Of a DNA stretch of 64,000 nucleotides, positions 47,708 through 56,511 are shown piece after piece (within the stretch, counting starts at the first letter, position 1; each line of letters starts with the position of its first letter). Both the position numbers and the translations under genes were made by a program. The DNA comes from Pseudomonas helmanticensis (lineage in GTDB: Bacteria > Pseudomonadota > Gammaproteobacteria > Pseudomonadales > Pseudomonadaceae), in the NCBI RefSeq assembly GCF_900182985.1, contig NZ_FXUY01000002.1:1041001-1105000 (forward strand), given 5' to 3'. The notes beneath the pieces were generated by a model, which was not told the DNA's origin, searched no databases, and worked only from the letters and a program-made list of their open reading frames with translations.

Positions 47708-49027
47708 ATGGATAACTCCAACGCCCTGCCTCTTGGGTCGGCTGCCGCGCCCGCCAAAGAAAGAACCACCGCCAGCCGGATCAAATCGATCTTCAGCGGT
47801 TCCGTCGGCAACATGGTCGAGTGGTACGACTGGTACGTGTATGCCGCCTTCTCGCTGTACTTCGCTAAATCATTTTTCCCTGCCGGCTCCTCCACCGCAC
47901 AACTGATGAACACCGCTGCGATCTTCGCCGTCGGCTTCCTCATGCGTCCGATCGGTGGCTGGCTGATGGGCCTCTACGCTGACAAGGTCGGACGCAAAAA
48001 AGCGCTGATGGCCTCGGTCTACCTGATGTGCTTCGGCTCACTGCTGATCGCCCTCAGCCCGAACTACGAAACCATCGGCATCGGCGCGCCGATCCTGCTG
48101 ATCTTCGCCCGTCTGCTGCAAGGCCTGTCGGTCGGTGGCGAATACGGCACCTCGGCGACCTACCTGTCGGAGATGGCGACCAAGCAACGTCGCGGCTTCT
48201 TTTCCAGCTTCCAGTACGTGACCCTGATTTCGGGCCAGCTCATCGCGCTGGGTGTATTGATCGTTCTGCAAAACGTGCTGACCACCGAACAGCTGTACGC
48301 GTGGGGCTGGCGTATTCCGTTTGCCATCGGCGCACTGTGCGCAGTCGTTGCGCTGTACCTGCGTCGCGGCATGGAAGAAACCGAGTCGTTCACCAAGAAA
48401 GAAAAGTCCAAGGAAAGCGCCATGCGCACCTTGATGCGTCATCCAAAGGAATTGATGACCGTGGTCGGCCTGACCATGGGCGGTACGCTGGCGTTCTACA
48501 CCTACACCACTTACATGCAGAAGTACCTGGTGAACACCGTCGGCATGAGCATCTCCGACTCGACCACCATTTCGGCGGCCACGCTGTTTCTGTTCATGTG
48601 CCTGCAACCGATCATCGGCGGTCTCTCGGACAAGATCGGTCGTCGTCCGATCCTGATCGCCTTCGGCGTGCTGGGGACGATCTTCACCGTGCCGATCCTG
48701 ATGACCCTGCACACCATTCAAACCTGGTGGGGTGCGTTCTTCCTGATCATGGCGGCGCTGATCATCGTCAGCGGCTACACCTCGATCAACGCGGTGGTGA
48801 AAGCCGAGTTGTTCCCGACTGAAATCCGCGCCTTAGGCGTCGGCCTGCCGTATGCACTGACCGTGTCGATCTTCGGCGGTACCGCTGAATACATCGCACT
48901 GTGGTTCAAGAGCATCGGCATGGAAACCGGTTACTACTGGTATGTGACGGCGTGCATTGCGGTGTCGTTGCTGGTCTACGTGACCATGAAAGACACCCAG
49001 AAACATTCGCGCATCGTCACTGACTGA
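47708..49027 (+). CDS. pcaT: MHS-family MFS transporter for alpha-ketoglutarate/C5-dicarboxylates
   Basis: A 439-residue inner-membrane proton symporter of the metabolite:H+ symporter group with 12 predicted segments. Signature features are GNMVEWYDWYVYAAFSLYFA, FAVGFLMRPIGGWLMGLYAD followed by KVGRKKAL, and FARLLQGLSVGGEYGTSATY. These are shared with KgtP and related permeases. GAAGGA lies about 9 bases upstream of the ATG at 47708. Location behind a MifSR-like system with sigma-54 control argues for alpha-ketoglutarate or glutarate as substrate; the PcaT name is transferred from P. aeruginosa by this logic. Confidence 0.85.
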   Translation: MDNSNALPLGSAAAPAKERTTASRIKSIFSGSVGNMVEWYDWYVYAAFSLYFAKSFFPAGSSTAQLMNTAAIFAVGFLMRPIGGWLMGLYADKVGRKKALMASVYLMCFGSLLIALSPNYETIGIGAPILLIFARLLQGLSVGGEYGTSATYLSEMATKQRRGFFSSFQYVTLISGQLIALGVLIVLQNVLTTEQLYAWGWRIPFAIGALCAVVALYLRRGMEETESFTKKEKSKESAMRTLMRHPKELMTVVGLTMGGTLAFYTYTTYMQKYLVNTVGMSISDSTTISAATLFLFMCLQPIIGGLSDKIGRRPILIAFGVLGTIFTVPILMTLHTIQTWWGAFFLIMAALIIVSGYTSINAVVKAELFPTEIRALGVGLPYALTVSIFGGTAEYIALWFKSIGMETGYYWYVTACIAVSLLVYVTMKDTQKHSRIVTD

Positions 49028-49036
49028 TCGGGTTTT

Positions 49037-49061
49037 CACAGCCACTGCACCGGTGGCTGTG
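49037..49061 (+). terminator. Hairpin after permease gene
   Basis: CACAGCCAC-TGCACCG-GTGGCTGTG, a 9-bp perfect stem with a 7-base loop, 9 bp after the stop. It lacks a T run, so it may stabilise the transcript end or work with the REP element just after it. Confidence 0.45.
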
Positions 49062-49070
49062 ATGGCCTCA

Positions 49071-49133
49071 TCGCTGGCAAGCCAGCTCCCACATTGGAAT
49101 GCGTTCCTCTGTGGGAGCGGGCTTGCTCGCGAA
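49071..49133. repeat. Hybrid REP pair
   Basis: TCGCTGGCAAGCCAGCTCCC (left arm) and GTGGGAGCGGGCTTGCTCGC (right arm) are inverted but of different subfamilies, GCTGGCAAGCCAGC against GCGGGCTTGCTCGC, separated by about 18 bp. Confidence 0.7.
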
Positions 49134-49148
49134 TGCCGCGACTCGGTA

Positions 49149-49904
49149 TCAAGTCAACTCGCCAACATGCGGCCTGCCATAGCGCTTCTGCGCATACGAA
49201 GCGCCGACAATCATCACCAGCAGAATCCCCGCCAATACCGCCGACGAACCGATGGTGCCGAAATCCAGCCCGCCCTTCTCATGGGGTTTGGTCATCAAGT
49301 CACCCAAGGTCGCGCCGAACGGCCTGGTCAACACGAACGCCACCCAGAACAACACCACCGTCGAAATCTTCGTGAAATATTTCAGCAGCACGACCACCGC
49401 GATGGTCGAGCCGATCAGCAGCGCGCCACCGGCAAAACCCAACCCTGAATCGTCAGCAAGGTAATCGCCCAGTGCCGTGCCGAGGGTGTTGGAAAACAGA
49501 ATCGCCATCCAGTAGAACATCTCGCCACGGAAGGTCTGCACCTTGCTGACGTTAAGCGAATCACCGCTCAGACGCCACGCGGCAAAGATCGCCAGCAGAA
49601 TCGCGATGAGGATCATCGAGCCAGTGGCATAACCGAGTCCGAGGGTGCGATCCATGAAGTCCGACATGGTCGTGCCGGCGGTGCTGGTCGACAGGATCAC
49701 CAGCCAGTACAGCAGAGGCTTGTAAGTCTTGGCCATCAACTGCGTGATCAGCGTCAGCACAAAGACGCTAATCAGAATCAGCGAGCTCAGCGCATAACCG
49801 ACGTTGAGCGTCATCGACAGCAAATCCCCCGCGGTTTCCCCCAGGGTCGTCGCGCAGATTTTCATGACCCAGAAAGCCAGGGTGATTTGAGGAAGTTTGT
49901 TCAT
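49149..49904 (-). CDS. COG4705-type multi-spanning membrane protein with four internal repeats
   Basis: A 251-residue inner-membrane protein. It consists of four related units, each with a short acidic motif before or within membrane helices: CATTLGETAGDLLSMTLNVG, TAGTTMSDFMDRTLGLGYAT, NTLGTALGDYLADDSGLGFA and RPFGATLGDLMTKPHEKGGL. The repeated G/T-x-x-(G/S)-D pattern places four acids in the membrane region, which would suit cation transport; family members have been proposed to be manganese-related, but that is not certain. The ATG complementary to 49902-49904 is chosen because the N-terminal helix starts right after it; longer starts add a polar leader. Confidence 0.75.
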   Translation of the reverse strand: MNKLPQITLAFWVMKICATTLGETAGDLLSMTLNVGYALSSLILISVFVLTLITQLMAKTYKPLLYWLVILSTSTAGTTMSDFMDRTLGLGYATGSMILIAILLAIFAAWRLSGDSLNVSKVQTFRGEMFYWMAILFSNTLGTALGDYLADDSGLGFAGGALLIGSTIAVVVLLKYFTKISTVVLFWVAFVLTRPFGATLGDLMTKPHEKGGLDFGTIGSSAVLAGILLVMIVGASYAQKRYGRPHVGELT

Positions 49905-50245
49905 TGCAAGGAAAGCTCCAGTGTGTGACGGCCGGTTCTTGGTTTTCTGGCCGCAGGCAGACTGGCGTTGCGGCGGTGAAAAAGCGGTCGGCAAAGTATG
50001 AAAAATCTGTCACACACGACAAAACAGCGATTAATCGCTGATTAATGCTGCCCCCTCATTCTGCAATCACCTGATCGATGACCTGCGCGACGCTCGCTCC
50101 GACGACGAAAGCGAATTCAACACGCCGCCCTTAACATCAAGTTAATCGATTGTTTTTAGCATTAATTTGCGCTTTTCAATCAATTTAGTTGGCGTAGCAT
50201 TAAACCCATGCAAGACACACCGCCAACGAATCTGGAGTAACAATC

Positions 50246-50437
50246 ATGAAAACCCGACTGATCCTCGCCCTGACCCTTTCCGTGCTGGCCGCCAACACTT
50301 TCGCCGCCGACGGCTCGGATAAAACCAAATCCGCTGACTTCATTAACGGCGCCAGCGCTGCCATCGAAACCAGCCACACCGGCACCTACGCCGCTGACGG
50401 TTTTGATAAAACCGGCACTGCCGCTGCCATCAGCTGA
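50246..50437 (+). CDS. Small secreted protein with internal repeat
   Basis: A 63-residue protein with a clear signal peptide (MKTRLILALTLSVLAANTFA, cleavage after ANTFA). The mature part of about 43 residues contains AADGSDKTKSADF and AADGFDKTGTAAA, two copies of an AADG(S/F)DKT motif. GGAG lies about 10 bases before the ATG. The 341-bp upstream region (49905-50245) is AT-rich near the gene and contains no other recognisable element. Function unknown; conserved small periplasmic proteins of this type are common in Pseudomonas. Confidence 0.7.
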   Translation: MKTRLILALTLSVLAANTFAADGSDKTKSADFINGASAAIETSHTGTYAADGFDKTGTAAAIS

Positions 50438-50450
50438 TCCTGCGCCCCCC

Positions 50451-50522
50451 CTGTAGGAGCTGCCGAAGGCTGCGATCTTTTGATCTTGCTTTAAAGATCG
50501 CAGCCTTCGGCAGCTCCTACAG
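50451..50522. repeat. Long REP hairpin with 30-bp perfect arms
   Basis: CTGTAGGAGCTGCCGAAGGC and TGCGATCTTT (50451-50480) are exactly inverted at 50493-50522 with a 12-base loop. It begins 14 bp after the small gene's stop and could act as its terminator. The same family occurs at 52031, 57596 and 60470. Confidence 0.85.
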
Positions 50523-50601
50523 GGGATTTGTATGGGTGGAAATATCGGGGGCGTCCTTGCACTATGGCTGCATTCGAAATGCAGCCTCAGGATCTTGCGC
50601 C

Positions 50602-51231
50602 ATGCCCGATGACATCCACTTCTACGAACCCGCCAATGGCCACGGCCTGCCCCACGATCCGTTCAACGCCATCGTCGGCCCGCGCCCCATCGGCTGGATT
50701 TCCTCGCAGGATGCCCAAGGTCAGTTGAACCTCGCGCCGTACAGTTTCTTCAACGCCTTCAACTACATTCCGCCGATCATTGGCTTTTCCAGCGTCGGGC
50801 GCAAAGACAGCCTGAACAACATCGAGCAGACCGGCGAATTCGCCTGGAACCTCGCTACCCGCCCGCTGGCCGAGCAGATGAACCAGAGCTGCGCGATGGT
50901 CGCGCCGCAGGTCAACGAATTTGATTTGGCGGGATTGACCACCGTGGCGTCGAAGGTTATTTCGGTGCCGCGCGTGGCCGAAAGCCCGGTGTCCTTCGAA
51001 TGCAAGGTCACGCAGATCATTCAGTTGCAGCGCGCCGATGGCGAAACCGTGCCGAGCTGGCTGATCCTCGGCGAAGTGGTCGCCGTACACATCGCCAAGT
51101 GGCTGTTGAAGGATGGCATCTACGACACCGCCGCGGCAGAACCGATTCTGCGCGGCGGCGGGCCGGCGGATTATTTCCAGCTGGGGCCTGAAGCCCTGTT
51201 CAAGATGTGGCGTCCGGGCGCAAACAAATAA
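50602..51231 (+). CDS. Flavin reductase-like FMN-binding protein
   Basis: A 209-residue protein of the flavin reductase/split-barrel FMN-binding family. It begins with FYEPANGHGLPHDPFNAIVG and PRPIGWISSQDAQG, the usual opening of this group, followed by FNAFNYIPPIIGFSS and EFAWNLATRPLAEQMN. The ATG at 50602 is chosen; in-frame codons before it come from the repeat-adjacent region and are not conserved-looking. Substrate unknown; such proteins commonly reduce FMN for a partner oxygenase. Confidence 0.85.
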   Translation: MPDDIHFYEPANGHGLPHDPFNAIVGPRPIGWISSQDAQGQLNLAPYSFFNAFNYIPPIIGFSSVGRKDSLNNIEQTGEFAWNLATRPLAEQMNQSCAMVAPQVNEFDLAGLTTVASKVISVPRVAESPVSFECKVTQIIQLQRADGETVPSWLILGEVVAVHIAKWLLKDGIYDTAAAEPILRGGGPADYFQLGPEALFKMWRPGANK

Positions 51232-51235
51232 CGCG

Positions 51236-51478
51236 TTACCAGATCAACTCGGCGTCGTCGGTGACGCCTTTGAGTTTATCCAGCTCATTGATGGCCGCGT
51301 CATCAGCAGCAATGGCGCCGGGAAAAACCTGATCATTCAGCAGTTTGTGAAAGCGTGGTGCACCGCCATCGACCAAGGCCTTGACCGCGATTGCCGCGTG
51401 GTAACCCTTGTTGCCGCCCAACTCGACGGGAACGACTGCGGAGACTGCTTCGAAGTGTTCGAACTCTTTACGTGCCAT
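51236..51478 (-). CDS. Conserved hypothetical protein
   Basis: An 80-residue soluble protein (MARKEFEHFEAVSAVVPVEL...) with no recognised domain. It has a DAAINELDKLKGVTDDAELIW acidic C-terminal end and no signal or membrane segment. A second in-frame ATG at 51487 would add three residues. It converges with the flavin reductase gene, leaving only 4 bp between stops. Confidence 0.6.
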   Translation of the reverse strand: MARKEFEHFEAVSAVVPVELGGNKGYHAAIAVKALVDGGAPRFHKLLNDQVFPGAIAADDAAINELDKLKGVTDDAELIW

Positions 51479-51522
51479 GTCACACATCCCGGCTCAGACA
51501 AATTAAGCCGGACATTAAACCC

Positions 51523-51876
51523 TCAACCGGCGAGTTTGTGTACCGGTGCCGGGCATTGACCGAGGGCTTGCGCGACCGACACGTCTTTGAAAGTGTGGAA
51601 GTCGAGGCTGTTGACCACCAGCTCCTGCACCAGCTCGGCGAAGATTTCCATCGACGGGCTGTTGAAGTAGTTGGTCATCATTTGCTGGCTGCTCCAGAAC
51701 CCGCAGACCAGCCACAACTCGGGATCACACTGTGAATGCTGCAAGGCAAAGCTCAGGCAACCGGGGGCAGCGCGGGACGGATCGATCAACGCGCTCAGGC
51801 GCACACCGAGTTCCGCCGAACGCCCGGCGCGCGCTCGAACGAAGGCCATATGACTGACGGGAATCTGCTTGGACAT
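51523..51876 (-). CDS. Antibiotic biosynthesis monooxygenase (ABM) family protein
   Basis: A 117-residue ferredoxin-like-fold protein of the ABM/quinol monooxygenase family. The pattern VRARAGRSAELGVRLSALID, then PGCLSFALQHSQCDPELWLV and a short C-terminal helix, matches the group. These small dimeric proteins oxidise quinols or degrade reactive metabolites; the substrate here is unknown. The ATG at 51876 has GGAGGG 7 bases upstream. The region from here to 52246 contains only a REP hairpin and the AraC gene's leader. Confidence 0.75.
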   Translation of the reverse strand: MSKQIPVSHMAFVRARAGRSAELGVRLSALIDPSRAAPGCLSFALQHSQCDPELWLVCGFWSSQQMMTNYFNSPSMEIFAELVQELVVNSLDFHTFKDVSVAQALGQCPAPVHKLAG

Positions 51877-52030
51877 GTTCAACCCTCCCAGGGAGTCGCG
51901 TGGCAGCCGGGGGACGGGCTGCGACAGGATCCAAGGTTAAGGGCCATGTGCCAGATGCCGTTAGTCGATTCCTGCCGCCGCGTTGCACAATCCTGCGAGA
52001 CTTGTCTGAACCGTCGTTGATGCGCGCTCC

Positions 52031-52113
52031 CCTGTAGGAGCTGCCGAAGGCTGCGATCTTTTGACCTTAAAGACAACAATCAAAAGATCGCAGCCTTCGG
52101 CAGCTCCTACAGG
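52031..52113. repeat. REP hairpin, CTGTAGGAGCTGCCGAAGGC family
   Basis: Inverted arms CCTGTAGGAGCTGCCGAAGG with CTGCGATCTTTTG (from 52031) and the matching complement ending at 52113, separated by about 17 bp. Same family as 50451-50522. Confidence 0.85.
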
Positions 52114-52246
52114 TCAGCATTCGTCCAGCGCTGATGGATATCGCGGTGCAGAATCAGGCAAGCATTTCGCAGGATGTGTCTACCGCTCGCGCTTGCACAA
52201 ACATATGCTCTGCTCCATTCCACCTCCCTTGCCGAGGATGCCGTGC

Positions 52247-53176
52247 ATGACGTCATTCGATCGTTTCCAAGCCCAACCCACCGCTGACATGGAAAAGCAG
52301 CGCGCGGAACTGGCGGCGATCATCCGCCGCAACACCACGGACGATGGCAGCTACGCCACGGCCGTCGGTTCGCTGTTCATGTCGCGCCACACCCAATCCC
52401 ACGACTTTGCCCCGGTGCTCGCGCAACCGGCGCTGTGCATCATGGCGCAGGGGCGTAAAGAGGTGCGGCTGGCGGATGAATACTTCAATTACGACCCGCT
52501 GAATTATCTGGTGGTCTCGGTTTCGATGCCGCTGAGTGGGCGTGTGGTCAACGTGTCGCCGGAGAACCCGATCCTCGCCGTGCGCCTCGATATCGATCCG
52601 GCCGAAATCACCGCGCTGATCGCTGACGCTGGCCCGATGGGTGTGCCGACGCGGCCGACCGGTCGCGGTTTGTATGTCGAGCAAATCGACAGTTCGATGC
52701 TCGATGCCGTGCTGCGTCTGGCGCGTCTGCTCGATGCACCGAAAGACATCGCCATGCTCGCGCCGCTGATTCGTCGGGAGATTCTTTATCGCCTGTTGCG
52801 CAGTCCGCAGGGTCATCGTTTGTATGAGATCGCGATTGCCAACAGCCAGAGCCACCGCATCAGCCAGGCGATCAAATGGCTCAACGGCAACTTCGAGCAG
52901 CCGTTGCGCATCGATGATCTGGCCAAGGAAGTGAATCTGAGCGTGTCGACCCTGCATCACCGCTTCAAGGCGATGACGGCGATGAGTCCGCTGCAGTATC
53001 AGAAGCAACTGCGTTTGCAGGAGGCGCGGCGGTTGATGCTGGCCGAAGGGCTGGAAGCGTCGGCGGCGGGGTATCGCGTAGGGTATGAGAGTCCTTCGCA
53101 GTTCAGCCGCGAGTACAGCCGCTTGTTTGGGGCGCCGCCGTTGCGGGATTTGGCGCGGTTGCGGATTTCGGTGTAA
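52247..53176 (+). CDS. AraC-family transcriptional regulator
   Basis: A 309-residue regulator. The N-terminal AraC_N cupin-like domain covers about residues 25-185 (QPALCIMAQGRKEVRLADEY; YLVVSVSMPLSGRVV). The C-terminal double helix-turn-helix includes LRIDDLAKEVNLSVSTLHHR and AAGYRVGYESPSQFSREYSR. The ATG at 52247 fits the family's usual length; an upstream in-frame TTG/ATG region is read from the REP element. Target genes are not evident; neighbours are the ABM protein and an aldehyde dehydrogenase operon pointing the other way. Confidence 0.88.
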   Translation: MTSFDRFQAQPTADMEKQRAELAAIIRRNTTDDGSYATAVGSLFMSRHTQSHDFAPVLAQPALCIMAQGRKEVRLADEYFNYDPLNYLVVSVSMPLSGRVVNVSPENPILAVRLDIDPAEITALIADAGPMGVPTRPTGRGLYVEQIDSSMLDAVLRLARLLDAPKDIAMLAPLIRREILYRLLRSPQGHRLYEIAIANSQSHRISQAIKWLNGNFEQPLRIDDLAKEVNLSVSTLHHRFKAMTAMSPLQYQKQLRLQEARRLMLAEGLEASAAGYRVGYESPSQFSREYSRLFGAPPLRDLARLRISV

Positions 53177-53183
53177 TCGTTGG

Positions 53184-53380
53184 AAGCCCCTCACCCTAGC
53201 CCTCCCGAAACGTCGGACCGCCCAAAGGGAGAGGGGACTGATTGGAGGATATTCAGGAAATACACCGACCTGAAAATGCTTCACCGAATCCATAATCGAC
53301 TCGATTTTCCAGGTCGATGGACATCACCAGACACCTCGGTCGGCCCCCTCTCCCTCCGGGAGAGGGCTGGGGTGAGGGTA
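53184..53380. repeat. MITE-like intergenic repeat, copy 3
   Basis: Begins AAGCCCCTCACCCTAGCCCT and ends CCCTCCGGGAGAGGGCTGGG with GTGAGGGT. Interior matches copy 1 (GATATTCAGGAAATACACCG; CACCTCGGTCGGCCC). The left arm carries a 21-bp insertion (CCGAAACGTCGGACCGCCCAA) that itself contains an inverted repeat. Confidence 0.65.
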
Positions 53381-53385
53381 GACTT

Positions 53386-54837
53386 TTAAACCGCGCGAAT
53401 CACATGCTTGATCTCTTGAAACGCCGCCAACCCCCAAGGCCCCAGCTCGCGACCGATGCTGCTCTGCTTGTACCCGCCCCACGCCGCCTGCGGGAAAATC
53501 ACCTGCGGCGCATTGATCCAGACCATCCCCGCCTGCAACGCATTGGCGACGCGATCCGCCGCAACCGCATCGCTCGTCACCACGCTTGCGACCAGGCCAA
53601 ACTGCGTGTCGTTGGCCAGTGAAATTGCCTCGGTTTCACTGCTGAAGCTGCGCACGCAAACCACCGGCCCGAAAATCTCTTCACGCCACAGCGCGCTGTC
53701 CAGCGGCACGTCGGTGAACACCGTCGGCTGCAAGAAGTAGCCACGCGGCAGATCCGCCGGACGATTGCCGCCGCAGAGCAAACGCGCACCGGCACTCAGT
53801 CCACGATCGATATGGCCGAGCACTCGCTGGTACTGCGCCTGATTGACCAGCGCGCCCATTTCCACTTCAGGATCGAACGGATCCGCCACTCGAATCCCCT
53901 GCGCACGCTTGTGCAAACGGCGGAGAAACTCCTCCTCCAGTTCCTCAGCGACCAGCACGCGACTGGTGGCCGAACACATCTGCCCGGCATTGAAAAACGC
54001 GCCGCCACAGGCCAGCTCAACCGCCAGATCGAGATCAGCATCCGCCAACACCAGCAGCGAAGATTTGCCGCCCAATTCCAGGCTAACGCCCTTCACCGTT
54101 TCCGCCGCGCGCTGCATGACCTGCACGCCAACCGCGTTGCTGCCGGTAAAGGAAATCTTGGCAATACGCGGATCCGCCGACAACGGCGCACCGACCGCCA
54201 GACCGGTACCGCAGACCAGATTGAACACGCCGTTGGGTAAACCCGATTCAGCAATGATCGCCGCCAGTTCCAGCTCCGGCAGCGGCGTCACTTCCGAAGG
54301 CTTGAGCACCACGCAGCAACCCGCTGCCAACGCTGGCGCAAGCTTCCACGCGGTGGTGACCATGGGGAAATTCCACGGCACGATCAGCCCGACCACACCA
54401 CACGGTTCGCGGCGCAGGCGTGCGCTGAAATCATCGCTGGGCAGCGGCACGTTGCTGTCCTGTTGCGCGTCGAAGGCTTCGGCGAGTTCGGCGTAATACT
54501 CGAAGGTAGCGATCACGTCATCGACGTCGATGGCCGCTTCGAATTGCGGTTTGCCGTTGTTGCTCGACTGCAGTTTCATCAAATGCTCGCGGCCATTGCG
54601 CACGCCATTGGCGATGTTGCGCAGGATCGCCCCACGTTCGGCGCCGCTGGTTTGCGACCAGCGCTTGAACGCTTCACTGGCTGCGGCGACGGCTTGATCG
54701 ACCGCGCTTTCATCTCCGCCATTGACCGTGGTCAGCAACGCTTCGGTGGCCGGGTTGATCACCCGCAGATGTTCACGCCCTGCCGACCATTGGCCGTTGA
54801 TGTAGAGGCCGTCGAGTGTGGTTGGGAAATTGTTCAT
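53386..54837 (-). CDS. NAD(P)-dependent aldehyde dehydrogenase
   Basis: A 483-residue aldehyde dehydrogenase. The catalytic elements are present: VPWNFPMVTTAWKLAPALAA, the glutamate in VSLELGGKSSLLVLADADLD, and the nucleophilic cysteine in FFNAGQMCSATSRVLV. It ends with GYKQSSIGRELGPWGLAAFQ, typical of betaine/4-aminobutyraldehyde-type enzymes. The start at 54837 (MNNFPTTLDGLYING) overlaps the stop of the decarboxylase gene, so the pair is co-transcribed. In that context it likely oxidises the aldehyde made by the decarboxylase, possibly 4-guanidinobutyraldehyde. Confidence 0.9.
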   Translation of the reverse strand: MNNFPTTLDGLYINGQWSAGREHLRVINPATEALLTTVNGGDESAVDQAVAAASEAFKRWSQTSGAERGAILRNIANGVRNGREHLMKLQSSNNGKPQFEAAIDVDDVIATFEYYAELAEAFDAQQDSNVPLPSDDFSARLRREPCGVVGLIVPWNFPMVTTAWKLAPALAAGCCVVLKPSEVTPLPELELAAIIAESGLPNGVFNLVCGTGLAVGAPLSADPRIAKISFTGSNAVGVQVMQRAAETVKGVSLELGGKSSLLVLADADLDLAVELACGGAFFNAGQMCSATSRVLVAEELEEEFLRRLHKRAQGIRVADPFDPEVEMGALVNQAQYQRVLGHIDRGLSAGARLLCGGNRPADLPRGYFLQPTVFTDVPLDSALWREEIFGPVVCVRSFSSETEAISLANDTQFGLVASVVTSDAVAADRVANALQAGMVWINAPQVIFPQAAWGGYKQSSIGRELGPWGLAAFQEIKHVIRAV

Positions 54838-56471
54838 TGCGCCACCGCCTTCATCCATTGGCTCTGGTCGATTTCAATCAGGGTCGGCCCCTGACGATCA
54901 GTTGCACAACGCAGTGCGCTGCGCAGTTGTTCGATGCTGCTGATGGCTTCGGCCGCGCAACCGAGGCCCTTGGCCACGGCGACAAAGTCCGGGGTGTAGA
55001 TGTCCACGCCGACCGGTTCGATGGCGCGGTTGACCATGTATTTCTTGATCTCTTCGTAACCCTGGTTATTCCACAGCAGAACGATCACCGGCACCCGCGC
55101 TTCGACGGCGCTGGCCAGTTCCGGCAGGGTGAATTGCAAGCCGCCGTCGCCGATCAGGCACACCACCGGAGGCCGCGCACCTTTGTCGAGTTGGCCGCCG
55201 AGCCACGCACCAATCGCGGCCGGCAAGGCGTAGCCAAGGGTGCCGTAACCGGTCGAGGCATTGAACCAGCGGCGTGGGTGATCGGGGTTGAACGTGAGGT
55301 TGCCGGTGTACACCGGTTGCGTGGAGTCGCCGACGAACACGGCGTTTGGCAGCTCATCGAGAACGGTGTCGAGGAAACGGGTTTGCGCCAGCGTCGGTGC
55401 ATCCCAGCTCGCCGCCAGTTCGGCGCGCAGTTTGCCGGCGCGGACCTGACCCCAATCGCTGCTGCGCTCGTCGAGTTTTTCCTGCGACAAGACGTTAAGC
55501 AAGGCTTGTGCAGCGTTGCGCGCGTCGGCCACCAACGCCAGGTGCGGCGGGTAGTTGCGCACGGTCTGGTCGGCGTCGATATCGATGCGCAGCAGTTTGC
55601 CGGGAATCTCGAAACCGCCGGCGAAGGTCACGTCGTAATCGGTCTCGGCGAGTTCAGTGCCGATGGCCAAAACCACATCGGCATCAGCGACCAGCGCGCG
55701 GGTGGCGACCAGCGTCTGGGTCGAACCGATGAGCAGCGGATGGTTGCCCGGCAGCATGCCTTTGGCGTTGATGGTCAGCGCCACCGGAGCGTCGAGCAAA
55801 TCGGCGAGTTTGGTCAGTTCCGGCGCGGCGTCGATGGCACCGCCACCGGCCAGAATCAGCGGACGTTTGGCTTCGGCGAGCAATTCGCTCATGCGCTTCA
55901 CGGCACTTGGCGCAGCCCCGGCGCGGTCGATATTGACCGGCACACTGGCGAGCAAGTCGTCGGCGTTTTCTACAAGCACGTCCAACGGAATTTCGATGTG
56001 CACCGGACGCGGACGCCCGGCCTGAAACAATGCGAATGCACGCGCCAGTACCACCGGCAATTCAGCCGCCGACATCAAGGTATGCGAGAACGCCGCAACA
56101 CCTGAAACCAGTGCGCTCTGGTTCGGCAGCTCATGCAGCTTGCCGCGCCCGCCACCCAACTGACTGCGCGACTGCACGCTGGAAATCACCAGCATCGGGA
56201 TCGAATCGGCATACGCCTGGCCCATGGCGGTGGTGATGTTGGTCATGCCCGGGCCGGTGATGATGAAGCACACACCCGGTTTGCCAGCGATGCGCGCGTA
56301 GCCGTCAGCCATGAAACCGGCGCCCTGCTCATGCCGAGGGGTGACGTGACGAATGTTCGAACGCGCGAGCCCGCGATACAACTCCACGGTGTGCACGCCG
56401 GGAATGCCGAACACCTGCTCGACCCCGTAGCCTTCGAGTAACTTGACCAGTACTTCACCACACGTCGCCAT
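54834..56471 (-). CDS. ThDP-dependent 2-oxoacid decarboxylase, AruI-like
   Basis: A 545-residue enzyme of the acetolactate synthase-like ThDP family. The cofactor-activating glutamate is in RHEQGAGFMADGYARIAGKP; the ThDP/Mg2+ motif is GDGGLQFTLPELASAVEAR running to LLWNNQGYEE (GDG-x~26-NN). It resembles 5-guanidino-2-oxopentanoate decarboxylase (AruI) from the arginine transaminase pathway: both open with FGIPGVHT(V/L)ELYRGL and share VCF(I/V)ITGPG. It is paired with an aldehyde dehydrogenase, as AruI's product requires. Start at 56471 (MATCGEVLVKLLEGYGVEQV). The substrate is probable, not proven; other 2-oxoacids are possible. Confidence 0.8.
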   Translation of the reverse strand: MATCGEVLVKLLEGYGVEQVFGIPGVHTVELYRGLARSNIRHVTPRHEQGAGFMADGYARIAGKPGVCFIITGPGMTNITTAMGQAYADSIPMLVISSVQSRSQLGGGRGKLHELPNQSALVSGVAAFSHTLMSAAELPVVLARAFALFQAGRPRPVHIEIPLDVLVENADDLLASVPVNIDRAGAAPSAVKRMSELLAEAKRPLILAGGGAIDAAPELTKLADLLDAPVALTINAKGMLPGNHPLLIGSTQTLVATRALVADADVVLAIGTELAETDYDVTFAGGFEIPGKLLRIDIDADQTVRNYPPHLALVADARNAAQALLNVLSQEKLDERSSDWGQVRAGKLRAELAASWDAPTLAQTRFLDTVLDELPNAVFVGDSTQPVYTGNLTFNPDHPRRWFNASTGYGTLGYALPAAIGAWLGGQLDKGARPPVVCLIGDGGLQFTLPELASAVEARVPVIVLLWNNQGYEEIKKYMVNRAIEPVGVDIYTPDFVAVAKGLGCAAEAISSIEQLRSALRCATDRQGPTLIEIDQSQWMKAVAQ

Positions 56472-56511
56472 GTCGATTGCCCTTCTTGTTCGCTGAATAC
56501 ACAAGGCTTTT

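Noticed and set aside
54816..56105. Long open frame antisense to the ThDP decarboxylase (429 codons)
   Set aside because: Shadow of the real gene; no start signal or family resemblance.
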